DNA of 64,000 nucleotides. Source: Methanomicrobiales archaeon HGW-Methanomicrobiales-3. GTDB taxonomy: Archaea; Halobacteriota; Methanomicrobia; Methanomicrobiales; Methanospirillaceae. The position numbers and the translations under genes were made by a program. The DNA is taken from positions 61,418 to 125,417 of the forward strand of contig PGYK01000009.1 of assembly GCA_002839605.1 (NCBI GenBank), written 5' to 3'. Under the pieces are notes generated by a model. The model had not been told where the DNA came from. It did not search any database and saw only the letters and a list, made by a program, of their open reading frames with translations. Positions 13,501 to 19,211 of this stretch are shown piece by piece; position 1 is the first letter of the stretch, and every line of letters starts with the position of its first letter.

Positions 13501-15432
13501 CGGCCGGATCTTGCGGAAGCCCATTATGATAAGGGACGGGCCCTCCGGGAGATCGGCATGTTCCAGGAGGCTGTCGTTGCATTCGATAACGCGCTTGCAA
13601 TCAAACCAAAATTTGTTGACGCTCTCTTTGCCAAGGGAACGGCTTTAACGCGCCTTGGAAGGTATGAAGATGCCATAGTCTCGTTTGACCTGGCATTGAA
13701 AATACGGCCGAATTTTGGCAGGGTCTGGACCGGAAAAGGTATTGCCCTGTCATACCTTGAACGTGACCAGGACGCGGTGAGTTTCTTTACTAAAGCACTC
13801 GGTATCGATCCGCAGGATGCACAGGCAAATTACCACCTGGGGATCTCCCTTCTGCGACTTGGCAGGTATCATGATGCCATAAAACAGTTTGACAGTGCAT
13901 TTGCAAAACGGCCTAAATGTGCCGAGGCCCTGTACCAGAAAGGCCGTGCACTTGCTATGCTCTCCATGCATCACGAGGCGGTCAGTGCATTCGAGCGTTC
14001 CCTTGTCCTGAACGATCGGATAGCCGAAGCATGGCTCTTCCGGGGCATCTCCCAGGCAAGCCTTGGCAATTACCCTGCCGCACTTGCGGATTATGATCGT
14101 GCCCTGGAGATCAAAAAAGACTTCGCTGCAGCATATCTCAACCGCGCAGTGGCCCTGATTCACATGGGGCAGAATTCGCAGGCACTTGAGAGTATTGATG
14201 CTGCCCTTGCCCTCCAGCCGGAATATCCCGAGGCATTTTACCATAAGGGAGTGGCTCTCTTAAAATCGGAGCAATACGATGATGCAATCCTTGCGTTCGA
14301 TCATGCGCTGGAGTTCAACAACCGGTATGCCGAAGCATTCCACTTCAAAGGGGTAGCCCTGACAAAAATCCGGCGATACGAAGAGGCGATCACCTCATTC
14401 AATGCGGTTCTTGCCATCCAGCCCGAGTTTAGCGATGCTATCTACGAACGGGGGCGGGCACTGCTCATGATCGGCCGGTTCAAGGAAGCGATCTCGTCAT
14501 TCGATCAGGTTCTCTCCATCAATCCCGGTTCATCCAATGCCCTGTACGAGAAAGGCGTTGCCTTCATCGCTCTTGCCAACCCGACAACGGCTATAACGGC
14601 TTTTGATCAGGCAATCGAGATCAATCCCTCCTGCTGGCAGGCATTTTTCCGGAAAGGCCGGTGTCTCTTCGACCAGGGAAGTTTTGACGCGGCCATCACC
14701 GCGTACGATCGTGCAATCGAGCTCAACCCGAAGCTCTCCGTCCTGCATGAAAACCGGGGTCTTGCGTATGCGGCGCTGGACCAGTTCCGGGATGCCATCA
14801 AATCCTATGATCGTGCGCTTGAGATCGATCACCGGTCGGAAGTCTTTGCCCATAAGGGAGTGTGTCTTGCTGAACTGGGCATGTACCGTGATGCCGTGGA
14901 ATCGTTTGACAAGGCTATCGAGCTTGACGATAAAGTGGCCGAGGCGTGGCTGGGGAAAGGCAATGCTTTCTACGATCTCGGGAAATATTCGGAGGCCCGG
15001 GACGCGTACGAGCGGGGACTTGCGCTGGAGCCGGAGAATGCGGTTGCATGGACCCGGCTCGGCATGGTGCTCTCGTCCCTCCAGCAGTACGAGGACGCCA
15101 TCGAATCCTATGACCGTGCAATGCAGATCGATCCTGCCTTCTCCATTGCCTACTTCACCAAAGGAAGTGCCCTCATCGCGCTTGGGAAGAACGAGGAAGC
15201 GGTTGAGGCATTCGATGCCATGATCAATCTCCAGCCTGAGTTTACCGATGCCTGGATCCACAAAGGCCGGGCATTGCAGGAACTCGGGCTCTACCAGGAT
15301 GCCCTCAGTTCATTCAAACATGCTCTCGAAATTGAGCCGGGCAGAAAAGAGATCTGGAACGATATCGGGGATATCCTGGAAAAGATTGGAAAACACGACG
15401 AAGCGAAGATCTGCTACGACAAGGCCAGATAA
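1564..15432 (+). CDS. Giant tetratricopeptide-repeat protein (4622 aa, about 136 TPRs)
   Basis: One uninterrupted 13.9-kb frame encodes a protein of roughly 510 kDa that is TPR from end to end. The LG(K/R) turn of helix A recurs every 34 residues from Gly20 to about Gly4609. That distance, 4589 residues, equals 134 intervals of 34 plus one of 33, hence 136 units. Each unit keeps the TPR pattern: W/Y, then KG(I/V)AL, LGRY, EAI, FD(R/K)AL, and (L/I)DP at the end. No signal peptide, membrane segment, linker or enzymatic domain is visible, so it should be a cytoplasmic scaffold or solenoid. Residues about 2745-3016 are duplicated in tandem at 3017-3288. The start follows GAGAGGT with 9 bases spacing. 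TPRs usually bind peptides or proteins; the partners here are unknown. Long open frames on the opposite strand are codon-bias shadows. Confidence 0.97.
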   Translation: MNKSDAEALMRQGIELYDLGKFQEAIVMFDRGLALFPNLAKAHYFKGIALYDLGKFEEAIESYDRATGLEPQDPNAWYNKAATLAQMGKNEEALDACEHLLAIKFDNAEAWILKGIALYELGRFQDAISAYDHALMVDPRHAKVYYNKGIALADMGRHQEAIAAYDKAIGIVPDYARAFYNKGISLYEINRFDEALVAFDKACLFDPDDIWVWYYKGFILAKQDKSEAAVEAADTFIRHEPGHADIWAIKGIALYKLGRYADAILALQQAVTLNPDMPDALLHLGLSYAQILRHEDAIEAFTKAIEAGQPSAAILYQRGLAFFHLKNYREAHADFDQALSLDPENADAWYRKGVSSVFQSRYEDALVALARTLDLDQNHTGSWYYRGIALARLGRHKEAVDSFENTLALDPDCASAAYQEGISYASLGRFSEAVAAYDHAIHISPGFADALYHKGYALAKLGRNEDAVMEYNRALAHDPGNAQTSYQKGALLAKLGRYEEAIASFDKSISLKPDSAQPHYDRGLSLLKLERFDEALESFDKAVSINKNYVNAHYHRGYVFMQLGLHNEAIEAFDKTLTIDPIHTLALYQRGHVLMLLQHYAEALLAFDKVLEVSPQYAAAMSGKGSALLHLSRYEEAIFVFDEALDLNPSLTEVWLFRGIALSHIGRTAEAVTAFDQTLTLDPERVDARIRKGIALVQLNRHDEALVTLNLALDRDPKNARAWYFKGVALATLGRDEDAVRAFDNAIDIDPDCIPASRNKAGALMRMGRIADAVAAYDRALSLEPDNPQTLLAKGISLLDLKRYDEAIKAFDDVIEIDPCIVDAFYRRGLALLELGQFDDAILAFNEASETDPTHVSALSYTGTTLMKTGRYEDALVVFDRLLAIAPGNPDALFNKGRACLSLGYYEQAAEQFDEAGRLDPHRKEIARYHGIALGHLGRFEEAITAFNRELALNPRDTDTAVRKGKAHVRLGQYKVAISIFRKTIEGDLRNIRAWCYLGLSLSALEQYEEAVTAFDRAIEINRQCARAYYEKGAALARLGKPLEAVISFDKALEVEPDNASVLYHKGVALIQKDRYDDAILAFEKALEGDSKNASGYYYLGIAYAGRERYSDAIRAFESSLEIDPSNAQAEHFRGIALIQRERYSEAVRAFTSAIALDPANAASFYYLGLAHLQSKQYPEAISAFKSAMELDPTLTDGHMYQGIALAALSRHEEAIAALDQSLAVNPSLIEALICRSGSLYQLKRYPETIETDDRILSLNPTLIDIWMQKGNALYQDGRTQDSIAAYSKALEINGSLSEAWIKKADALFDIGRIQDALVAYTRALDINPALPGIWMRKGDILNSLGRTEDAIAAYKKSLRIEPDQEDGWIRNGRALFDLGRYQDAIESFDNAISLNQRSTVAFYYKGLSLEKVNRVEGSIHVFEVLLEIDPDNSDAHYHKGLALATLGDHRDAIISFDKTISLAPASAPAWYHKGRSLIAINNFNDAITALNEAIRLESSYPEAFYYLGLSLLKTGRYEEALIAFEKNLLKDTSNAAGHFNRGIALEKLGRHEESLSSFDKALIYDPENALAFYHKGKAFVDLGRHSDAVFAFDKTLQLKPKYTDARLRKGIALFTLGRYRDAVAEFDRTVKENPRNFPAWLYMARARVGLNDHASAVESFDEALEINHDSADAHFERGEALLKLARYEDAVNAFDRTLVLEPARTMAHYYRGLSLDLKGDHKDAVISLDACLAGMPNYAPAHYQRGHALYAQGLYRDSIEAFDHAIEYDPAHSRAFYEKAVALHDLGRNEESAVAATKSLELQPDFTDAWLIRATAQKDLERFDEAVSALDKALELDNTNSQTHYDRGLCLIRLNRHLEAVESFDRVLELIPNFSPAFFHKGIALFELGMFEEAVFSFTITLEIHPDNADAQYHKGLALARLENYDEAVTAFDAAFAIDDKKSDPLYQKGLSLAALGMQESAEAAFSQALEVDPGNREALYHKGLALAELGKFDEAIEVLTKTLDANPRIANAWLIRGFSLFAVERYQEAVLSYNKAIELDENNSHTWFYLGRSQISLGNDEEAVIAFDRAIALVPEFGEAFYYKGVALFRLKRLPDSAIALEKANTLMPDFVDAFRENGRVLSALGRHREAVDAFERVISSHPDDLTALYGLARAFDHLGRYKEAIAAYSQVNRIQPTCERAFVYKGFAQMLTHQYDDAVGAFSDAIGLNPANAEAWQEKGRALVILEKYAQAVEAFEGFLNLSPDTIPILFEKGLALAELDRTEEALAAFTQCISLGMDTHNVHAEQGFMYSRMGQHAETVASLDRALAHDRNNPRVHVTRGEALAHLRRHEEALAAFDEALAKDPENERAHRGKGVALVRLKRYEDAIISLDRALENDSANPEVLCCKGFSLYSLGRYKESIESFGKSLKRRPGNVFALFFRSKALFHIGNWKEAVALFDKVLALDDTNAVAWFLRGLCLARLDSHEEALESFRHALVIDDACAKGWFNKGLELAALERFEESLSSFDRALALEPGMVEAAISKALTLAGLERHEETIAACDGVFGLGHKSKEIWYLRGHALHALARWQEALDSFDRVLELAPEDAAASFERADSLIHLCRYDEAVLAFDRALELDPRNSVAAFTRGLALIELGRDEEAVTSFDLTLELDGSNPEPAYLKGCALIRLGRQSEAIRSFDHALEYAPTHASAQYHKGIALQTLEKFDKAIRAYKQALTHDPTIIDAVYRTGLAYASLGKFENAIRAFDKMAELTPENPDVFFQKGKALAKLHRPEDALQALDLSLNLRSDNLEAWLLKGRVLLDLGNPAGSIEAFDRAIALDPDNIGAWYLKGRGHREITAYSEAITAFDKVLTADAACAGAWLYKGSSLLSMGQFKPALDSLTRALDLKPQNVNGWYDRAIALTELGRYDEAVLSFDRAIALNRKFTNAWYDKGLALVKLSKDKDAISAFDATTEVDPHFMSAFFEKGMALERLERYKDALASFDLALALDPSFVSSHYHKGLVLVLLKQYDEAIRSFDKASELTPEDPCVFFQKAQALVKLHRFEDALHALDASLKFCSTDVATWLLKGRVLSELGNPAGSVEAFDRAIALEPDNIVAWYLKGRGHRETAAYPEAIAAFDKVLEADAACAGAWLYKGSSLLSMGQFQPALDSLTRALELKPRNANGWYDRAIALTELGQHEEAVISYDRAIAINRKFTNAWYDKGLALVTLEKDTEAIAAFDATIAIDPHFMNAFFEKGLALERLGRHAEAQAAFESALALDPAHVPSLFHKGLSLFHLRQFEDATGSLGAALDLDPEIFDAWYYLGISLVHTRNLSEAISAFDQAIRLKPGSFEALYEKGLILSELGRFDEAIAEFDRALASDNRQRDCHYAKGLALASQGRYGDALSSFTEAISLDPEFSEAYFSLGIALEQLERYADAIIAFDSILQRVPDRSEAWYHRGMAAEKIGQDDEAARSYDKARQTDSQNVEIIFAEGNALSRLEKYDEAVRIFDIALGIEPSNGQILLAKGRALAQNNRHNDAEIVLHDAAVHLPGLAEPSWLRGLSLVTLGRHADAVTEFDAALRLSPDNPDIWFEKGSSLMQLARYEQAIPAFDTVLYAIPDHPGALLGRAQAFFMLDKFADAVESFDEVIARSPDHITAWFRKGIALFRLGRYPGCIEVLLRALELDPGNHEAMHALASSYVALERYNEAIDTFHHLLTFTPENADAWNELGVSLVHTGRHADAVDAFSRAVGIRPGFFDARFAKARALDMLERTREAIDAYNEALALQPLHVPSMHFKGAALVRLGEPEAAVKIFDRALEIDPTDADVQFDKGRALSMLAMFREAVRTFDKVISIDKNYPAAYYEKGLVLASLGRHDEAIIALNRSLDLNPENDLAYYHKGLSQSALGRSTDAIEAFDHVLAISPRMINAWLQRGKSLADLGKENDAIESYVKTLEIDPTNADAWYLKGSALFTLASYDDAIEAFNKALEIRPDLAEAHYDKGRALREIGMFQEAVVAFDNALAIKPKFVDALFAKGTALTRLGRYEDAIVSFDLALKIRPNFGRVWTGKGIALSYLERDQDAVSFFTKALGIDPQDAQANYHLGISLLRLGRYHDAIKQFDSAFAKRPKCAEALYQKGRALAMLSMHHEAVSAFERSLVLNDRIAEAWLFRGISQASLGNYPAALADYDRALEIKKDFAAAYLNRAVALIHMGQNSQALESIDAALALQPEYPEAFYHKGVALLKSEQYDDAILAFDHALEFNNRYAEAFHFKGVALTKIRRYEEAITSFNAVLAIQPEFSDAIYERGRALLMIGRFKEAISSFDQVLSINPGSSNALYEKGVAFIALANPTTAITAFDQAIEINPSCWQAFFRKGRCLFDQGSFDAAITAYDRAIELNPKLSVLHENRGLAYAALDQFRDAIKSYDRALEIDHRSEVFAHKGVCLAELGMYRDAVESFDKAIELDDKVAEAWLGKGNAFYDLGKYSEARDAYERGLALEPENAVAWTRLGMVLSSLQQYEDAIESYDRAMQIDPAFSIAYFTKGSALIALGKNEEAVEAFDAMINLQPEFTDAWIHKGRALQELGLYQDALSSFKHALEIEPGRKEIWNDIGDILEKIGKHDEAKICYDKAR
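9796..11427 (+). repeat. Tandem 816-bp duplication (two copies of 8 TPR units) inside the giant gene
   Basis: The block at about 9796-10611 recurs at 10612-11427 with a period of exactly 816 bases (8 x 34 codons). For example, the GGCAACCCGGCGGGATCG string starts at 9985 and again at 10801, and GACAAG..GAGCTGAC at 9811 and 10627. Several stretches are near-identical at both DNA and protein level (AGAWLYKGSSLLSMGQF, NGWYDRAIALTELG, KFTNAWYDKGLALV). This is much closer than the similarity between other TPR units of the gene, so the event is comparatively recent. Outer boundaries are approximate. Confidence 0.9.
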
Positions 15433-15441
15433 GAAAAAAAA

Positions 15442-16191
15442 TTATTCCTCTTTTTTACGACGGGCTCTCCGGTTTTTTGGTTCCTGGTCTTCCTTTTTGA
15501 TAGCATCGGATCGTTTTTTCCAGAGAATGTAACCGGCAGCCAGGACAATGAGGAACATCACGGCAAGCGGCAGTGCATATTTTACGTAGATGGGTGTTGC
15601 CTGGTCCCACAGGACCCGGGCCTGCTTCTGGCTGAGTCCAAGGTTTGGATAGGCAGGATCAAGGGACTGGACGGTATCAAAAGCGGTAATCGCTTCATCA
15701 TATCGTTTCATACCGGCAAGGGCATACCCTTTGTTGAACCATGCTTCGGCATTTTCCGGGTCAAGTTCAATGGCTTTTTCAAACGCGAGGAGTTGTTCGA
15801 GATAATAAACATCGGCTTTTTCGTTATTCTTCAGCTGGTCTTCGTAGTAATACCCGAGATTGTACAGGATCTGTCCGCGGTTGATCCAGCCATGAACATA
15901 CCCGGGATTGATTTTTAGTGCCTGTGATGACGCTTCGAGCGCCAGGGTGAATTCACCGGCGCGGTTGAGGGCATCGGCTTTTGCATCCCATGCTTCAAAG
16001 TAACCGGGTTCTTCTTCGATTGCATGGTTGAATGCCTCAAGAGCGAGCGTGTAGTTCTTGTTGTGAATGGATGCGTTTCCTGCATCAAACCAGCGGATAG
16101 CCTCATCAGAATACCCAAAAACGGGCAGGCAGAGAAGAAGGAGAAGAACAATTAATCCCAATGTGCGGAAGGCAATTCTTGATCGTTTCAT
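15442..16191 (-). CDS. Membrane-anchored TPR protein with signal peptide
   Basis: About 249 residues. It starts with a signal sequence (MKRSRIAFRT followed by a leucine-rich core ending LPVFGYS), then carries four to five TPR units (FDAGNASIHNKNYTLALEAF, ALNRAGEFTLALEASSQAL, INRGQILYNLGYYYE, WFNKGYALAGMKRYDEAITAF), a C-terminal transmembrane helix (YALPLAVMFLIVLAAGYILW) and a very basic/acidic tail (KKRSDAIKKED...RRARRKKEE). The topology suggests TPRs outside the membrane and a cytoplasmic charged tail. The ATG at 16191 is preferred over an upstream in-frame ATG at 16374 because it begins the signal peptide. It converges on the giant TPR gene, with only 9 bases between the two stop codons. 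A physical or functional link to that protein is possible but is only an inference from position. Confidence 0.85.
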   Translation of the reverse strand: MKRSRIAFRTLGLIVLLLLLCLPVFGYSDEAIRWFDAGNASIHNKNYTLALEAFNHAIEEEPGYFEAWDAKADALNRAGEFTLALEASSQALKINPGYVHGWINRGQILYNLGYYYEDQLKNNEKADVYYLEQLLAFEKAIELDPENAEAWFNKGYALAGMKRYDEAITAFDTVQSLDPAYPNLGLSQKQARVLWDQATPIYVKYALPLAVMFLIVLAAGYILWKKRSDAIKKEDQEPKNRRARRKKEE

Positions 16192-16514
16192 AGTATCCCG
16201 ATCATATGGTGCGGGAAAAAGGCATAAAGGCAACTTTGGCCGGGATTTTTGCGGGTCTATGGAAATTCCCGGTCTCAGTATTTCACGTTTTTTTGGGGGT
16301 CGGACAGGGGCCGGCAGGTTGATGAGGGCCGCGATGGTGAAAAAGACTAAAGGATAATTGTACGAATGCGGCACCTCTGCTTACGCCCGCGAAAGCCGCG
16401 ACACTCTGCCGCATTGCTACTCCCTTTCCCCATAGAAATGATGTCCAAAGCCAGAACCGGATCCTGAATTTTCCTTGCGTGGATACAGGAGTCCGGTAAA
16501 AGAAATCCATAACA

Positions 16515-16633
16515 TCCCCTGCCCGACCCCCCTTTTCACACCAGCAAAAAATACCATAATTTCCTGTGGAAACTCTGACGTATTTTTTTCCTGATTTTCC
16601 TCCACAGGAACCCGAGGGGGGTCGGGCAGGGGA
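16515..16633. repeat. Nested inverted repeats: 19-bp outer arms, 10-bp inner arms
   Basis: The 19-base arm at 16515-16533 (TCCCCTGCCCGACCCCCCT) is perfectly complementary to 16615-16633. Inside it, TTCCTGTGGA (16561-16570) is perfectly complementary to TCCACAGGAA (16601-16610). A related G-rich string also lies at about 16294-16311. It could fold as a long hairpin RNA or be the remnant of a small transposable element. No target-site duplication is visible. Confidence 0.8.
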
Positions 16634-16642
16634 CACGATCGA

Positions 16643-16656
16643 ATCGACCGGTCGAT
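16643..16656. repeat. 14-bp perfect palindrome
   Basis: ATCGACCGGTCGAT is a perfect palindrome 9 bases beyond the nested inverted repeat, in a GATC-rich context. It could be a protein-binding site or part of the same degenerate element. Confidence 0.6.
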
Positions 16657-16770
16657 CGCGATTGAAAATGTTTTAGAGAACTATCGGGTCTGTTGAAATG
16701 CACATGAACCACTCGAGTTCACACCCAAACCATGAAAATCGGCAAATAACTATTTCAACAGTCTTGATCC

Positions 16771-16844
16771 GCCGCGGGGGCGCCCCGTCGGGGGCGGCGG
16801 GGTTCATCATATCCGGGGGTATGGGAGTCTCAACCCCCATCATC
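16771..16844 (-). repeat. Dispersed hairpin element, copy 1 (inverted)
   Basis: Read on the minus strand this is GATGATGGGGGTTGAGA...CCCCCGGATATGATG...CCGCCGCCCCCGACGGGGCGCCCCCGCGGC, the same layout as the copies at 56487-56560 and 63713-63787. The shared order is GATGATGGGGG, a CCCCCAT-type complement, a short spacer, then a CCGCCG...CGGCGG-type GC hairpin. Confidence 0.75.
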
Positions 16845-16886
16845 TATTCCAGAAGAAGCCAATTTTCATGGGAAAACCTTTGAAGT

Positions 16887-16945
16887 GATGATGAAGGTTG
16901 ATGCCCCCATACCATCAATAAGATGTCAGCCGTCGCCCCCTCCGG
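16887..16945 (+). repeat. Dispersed hairpin element, copy 2 (degenerate)
   Basis: GATGATGAAGGTTGATGCCCCCATACC, followed by ATGTCAGCCGTCGCCCCC, aligns with the 56.5-kb copy, including the CTTTGAAG string just before it. It lies inverted relative to copy 1, about 40 bases away, and has lost the last GC-rich arm. Confidence 0.65.
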
Positions 16946-17053
16946 AATACAAGGATGCGGGCGAGGAGGGTTATGTTCAGAGGTTCATCCATTTTTCATC
17001 AACCGGGTGTGAATCCTTCCGGTTTGTGCCCGTTTCACCAGAACCGGTTTTCG

Positions 17054-18022
17054 CTAGTGTCCCAGCACGAGCACCCGTCGCGTGAGACTTTTATGCACCC
17101 GCTGGTCATGCTGCTCAAGGATGGTCATGGATTGTGCGGCAATGGATGAGATATCCCGGTGGGTGACAACAACTGCCCTTCGGTCGGGTTTCAGCACCCG
17201 GCGGATCTCTTCAAGCGATGCTGCATAGAGCTGGTCCATGGAATCGGTCTTCCGGATACAGACAGACTGACCGTAGGGAAAATCAGTTACGACCGTATCT
17301 ATGGAATGGTCGGACAGGGGCAGGTGAGTTGCGTCTGCAAGCATCAGCGAAGCAGACTTCAGGTTCCGCGTGCTCCCCAAAATCATCAGGGGATCGAAAT
17401 CGCTTCCCACCGGGTGCGTGCCAAGGAGGTCGGCTTCGATAAGAATTCCCCCCGTCCCGCTGAACGGATCGAGCAGGATCTCCCCCTCGCGTGCACGGGC
17501 GATATTGACAAGCGTTCGCGCCATCCGCGGCATCATCACCCCGGGATGGAAGAAATCCCGTTTTCCGGGGTTACGGTGATCGAATGATCCGCGGTTGAAC
17601 GAGAAGAGAACTTTTCCAAAATAGCACCGGTCCTCTGAGATAATTGCCCGGAATTCCACTTCCGGGTTGTCAAGCGATACCGGGCCCTCGATCATGGTGC
17701 CGATCATCCGCTCGAACTCTTTTTGAGAACAGGGATTATGCTCATTGCAGCCCCCATGAATCTTCTTGGCCCTGCCGGCGAATGGACGTGACGTCGTAAT
17801 CGAGAGATCCATTAGGAGTTTTTTAAATGCTAAAAGATCCGACTCGCATTCGCCAAGGTACTCAAGGACGACATGCGTCATGGCAAGGCGCCGGGCTTTT
17901 TGCGGGTCCGGAGCATCCACGACAGCGACCTGCAGCCGCGTATCGAGAACCGTTCCGATACATCCAAGTTCCGAGAACGGGAGTGTCGGGTTTTCACCGG
18001 ATAACTCGAAGAGCAGCTTCAT
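17054..18022 (-). CDS. trmG10: tRNA (guanine-10-N2)-methyltransferase-like protein, Trm-G10/TRM11 family
   Basis: 322 residues. The N-terminal half looks like the THUMP-type RNA-binding region of archaeal Trm-G10. The C-terminal half is a Rossmann methyltransferase with the SAM-binding DPFSGTGGILIEADLLG motif (about residues 195-211) and the N2-guanine catalytic DFPYG motif (family D/N-P-P-Y/F-G, here with Phe in the second position, as in some Trm-G10 proteins). The expected product is m2G/m2,2G at position 10 of tRNA. It lies 56 bases downstream of dnaJ on the same strand, with a T-run between them, so it may be transcribed alone or by read-through. Confidence 0.85.
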   Translation of the reverse strand: MKLLFELSGENPTLPFSELGCIGTVLDTRLQVAVVDAPDPQKARRLAMTHVVLEYLGECESDLLAFKKLLMDLSITTSRPFAGRAKKIHGGCNEHNPCSQKEFERMIGTMIEGPVSLDNPEVEFRAIISEDRCYFGKVLFSFNRGSFDHRNPGKRDFFHPGVMMPRMARTLVNIARAREGEILLDPFSGTGGILIEADLLGTHPVGSDFDPLMILGSTRNLKSASLMLADATHLPLSDHSIDTVVTDFPYGQSVCIRKTDSMDQLYAASLEEIRRVLKPDRRAVVVTHRDISSIAAQSMTILEQHDQRVHKSLTRRVLVLGH

Positions 18023-18061
18023 CCTGATCTCATTTGTGGCGGACGGTAAAAAAGTGAGGGG

Positions 18062-18078
18062 GTAAAAAAAGGGGGATC
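18062..18078 (-). terminator. T-rich terminator candidate after dnaJ
   Basis: On the minus strand, immediately after the dnaJ stop, the sequence reads CCCCCTTTTTTTACCCC. An oligo-T tract of this kind fits archaeal intrinsic termination. No strong hairpin precedes it. Confidence 0.45.
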
Positions 18079-19206
18079 TTATTTTTTACTCTTCTTCTTG
18101 CCGCCCATGAGGTTAGAGAAGAACCCGCCGCTGCTGCTCTTGCCCTCGAGCTCGGCTATCTTCTGGTACAGCTCTTTTTGTTCATTGCTTACCGATTTTG
18201 GCGTAACGATCTTCACCCGCACGAGAAGGTCACCGGGTTTGCCGCGCCGCTTAACTCCTTCCCCGCCAATTTTCAGTGCCGTGTTGAACTGGACCCCTGC
18301 CGGGATCTTCAGGTCGATGTGGCGTTTGTCGATGGTCTCGATCTCGACGGTTGTGCCAAGAACTGCCTGGGCAGGTGAGATCTCGATCGTTGTTTCGAGC
18401 GTGTCACCGGTACGGGTAAACCGTTCATGGGGGAGGACATACACTTCGATGAAGAGATCCCCGTTGTGGGCCCCGTAATCCCCGGCTTCACCATAGCCTT
18501 CCATCCGGAGACGCATACCATTGTCAATACCGGCAGGGATATGCACGGACACCTTCCGTTTCACCCTTGTATGGCCGGATCCCCGGCATTCTTTACAGAC
18601 CTTCTCGGGTATCTTTCCCCTCCCCTCGCACTGGGTGCAGGGTGTCATCCGTATGAACTGGCCGAAGGGGGACTGCGATGCCTGCCGCATCTGCCCGGTT
18701 CCGCCACACCGCGGGCAGGTGTTGAGCCGTTTGGTCTCGCTGCCGGATCCGCTGCAGGCTGAACAGGGTTCGGTGTGCATCACTTCGATATCGCGGTTCA
18801 TCCCGGCAACGGCATCTTCAAGCCGTATCTGGATCCGCATGAGAAGATCGGCTCCCGGCTGGGGCCCGGATCGGCGCTGACCGCCACCAAAGAAATCAAA
18901 AATATCCCCAAAACCGGAGAAGTCAGCGGAGAATCCGCCGCCTCCAAATCCTCCGGTGCCGGAGTACGAACCCTTTGAGGCGTTCGTGAAGGTCTCGTGA
19001 CCCATATTGTCGTACTGCCGTTTCTTCTGTTCATCCGAGAGGACGCTGTAGGCTTCGTTGATCTGCTTGAACTTCTCCTCAGCGCCCGGCTCCTTACAGA
19101 CATCGGGATGGTATTTGCGGGCGAGGTTGCGGTACGCTTTTTTTACCTCGGCCTCATCGGCATTCCGGGGTATGCCGAGCGTCTCGTAATAGTCGCCTGC
19201 GCCCAT
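18079..19206 (-). CDS. dnaJ: Chaperone DnaJ (Hsp40)
   Basis: 375 residues with complete type-I DnaJ architecture: J-domain (1-70) with the HPD tripeptide at 33-35, a Gly/Phe-rich linker (about 75-120), four CxxCxGxG zinc-finger repeats between about 147 and 215 ([32 protein letters not shown]), and the C-terminal substrate-binding domains. It delivers unfolded clients to DnaK and stimulates its ATPase. The gene starts 5 bases after the dnaK stop, so the two are surely cotranscribed. The Lys-rich C-terminal tail (GGKKKSKK) is not part of the core fold. Confidence 0.98.
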   Translation of the reverse strand: MGAGDYYETLGIPRNADEAEVKKAYRNLARKYHPDVCKEPGAEEKFKQINEAYSVLSDEQKKRQYDNMGHETFTNASKGSYSGTGGFGGGGFSADFSGFGDIFDFFGGGQRRSGPQPGADLLMRIQIRLEDAVAGMNRDIEVMHTEPCSACSGSGSETKRLNTCPRCGGTGQMRQASQSPFGQFIRMTPCTQCEGRGKIPEKVCKECRGSGHTRVKRKVSVHIPAGIDNGMRLRMEGYGEAGDYGAHNGDLFIEVYVLPHERFTRTGDTLETTIEISPAQAVLGTTVEIETIDKRHIDLKIPAGVQFNTALKIGGEGVKRRGKPGDLLVRVKIVTPKSVSNEQKELYQKIAELEGKSSSGGFFSNLMGGKKKSKK

Positions 19207-19211
19207 GGTTC

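Larger units (their letters stand above)
16192..17053. other. 862-bp gene-free region rich in inverted repeats
   Basis: No open frame here looks protein-coding: the candidates are short, low in hydrophobic cores and cross the repeats. The stretch holds a nested pair of perfect inverted repeats (16515-16633), a 14-base palindrome at 16643-16656, a 9-base inverted repeat (16691-16699 with 16752-16760), and two oppositely oriented copies of a dispersed hairpin element (16771-16844 and 16887-16945). Confidence 0.7.

Noticed and set aside
1564..15432. 102-bp periodicity that could be taken for a satellite or CRISPR array
   Set aside because: Units are contiguous codons with variable third bases and no spacers; the periodicity is explained by 34-codon TPRs.
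16283..16636. Minus-strand open frame of 117 codons in the 16.2-17.0 kb gap
   Set aside because: It crosses the perfect inverted repeats, has no plausible start site and reads as low-complexity translation.
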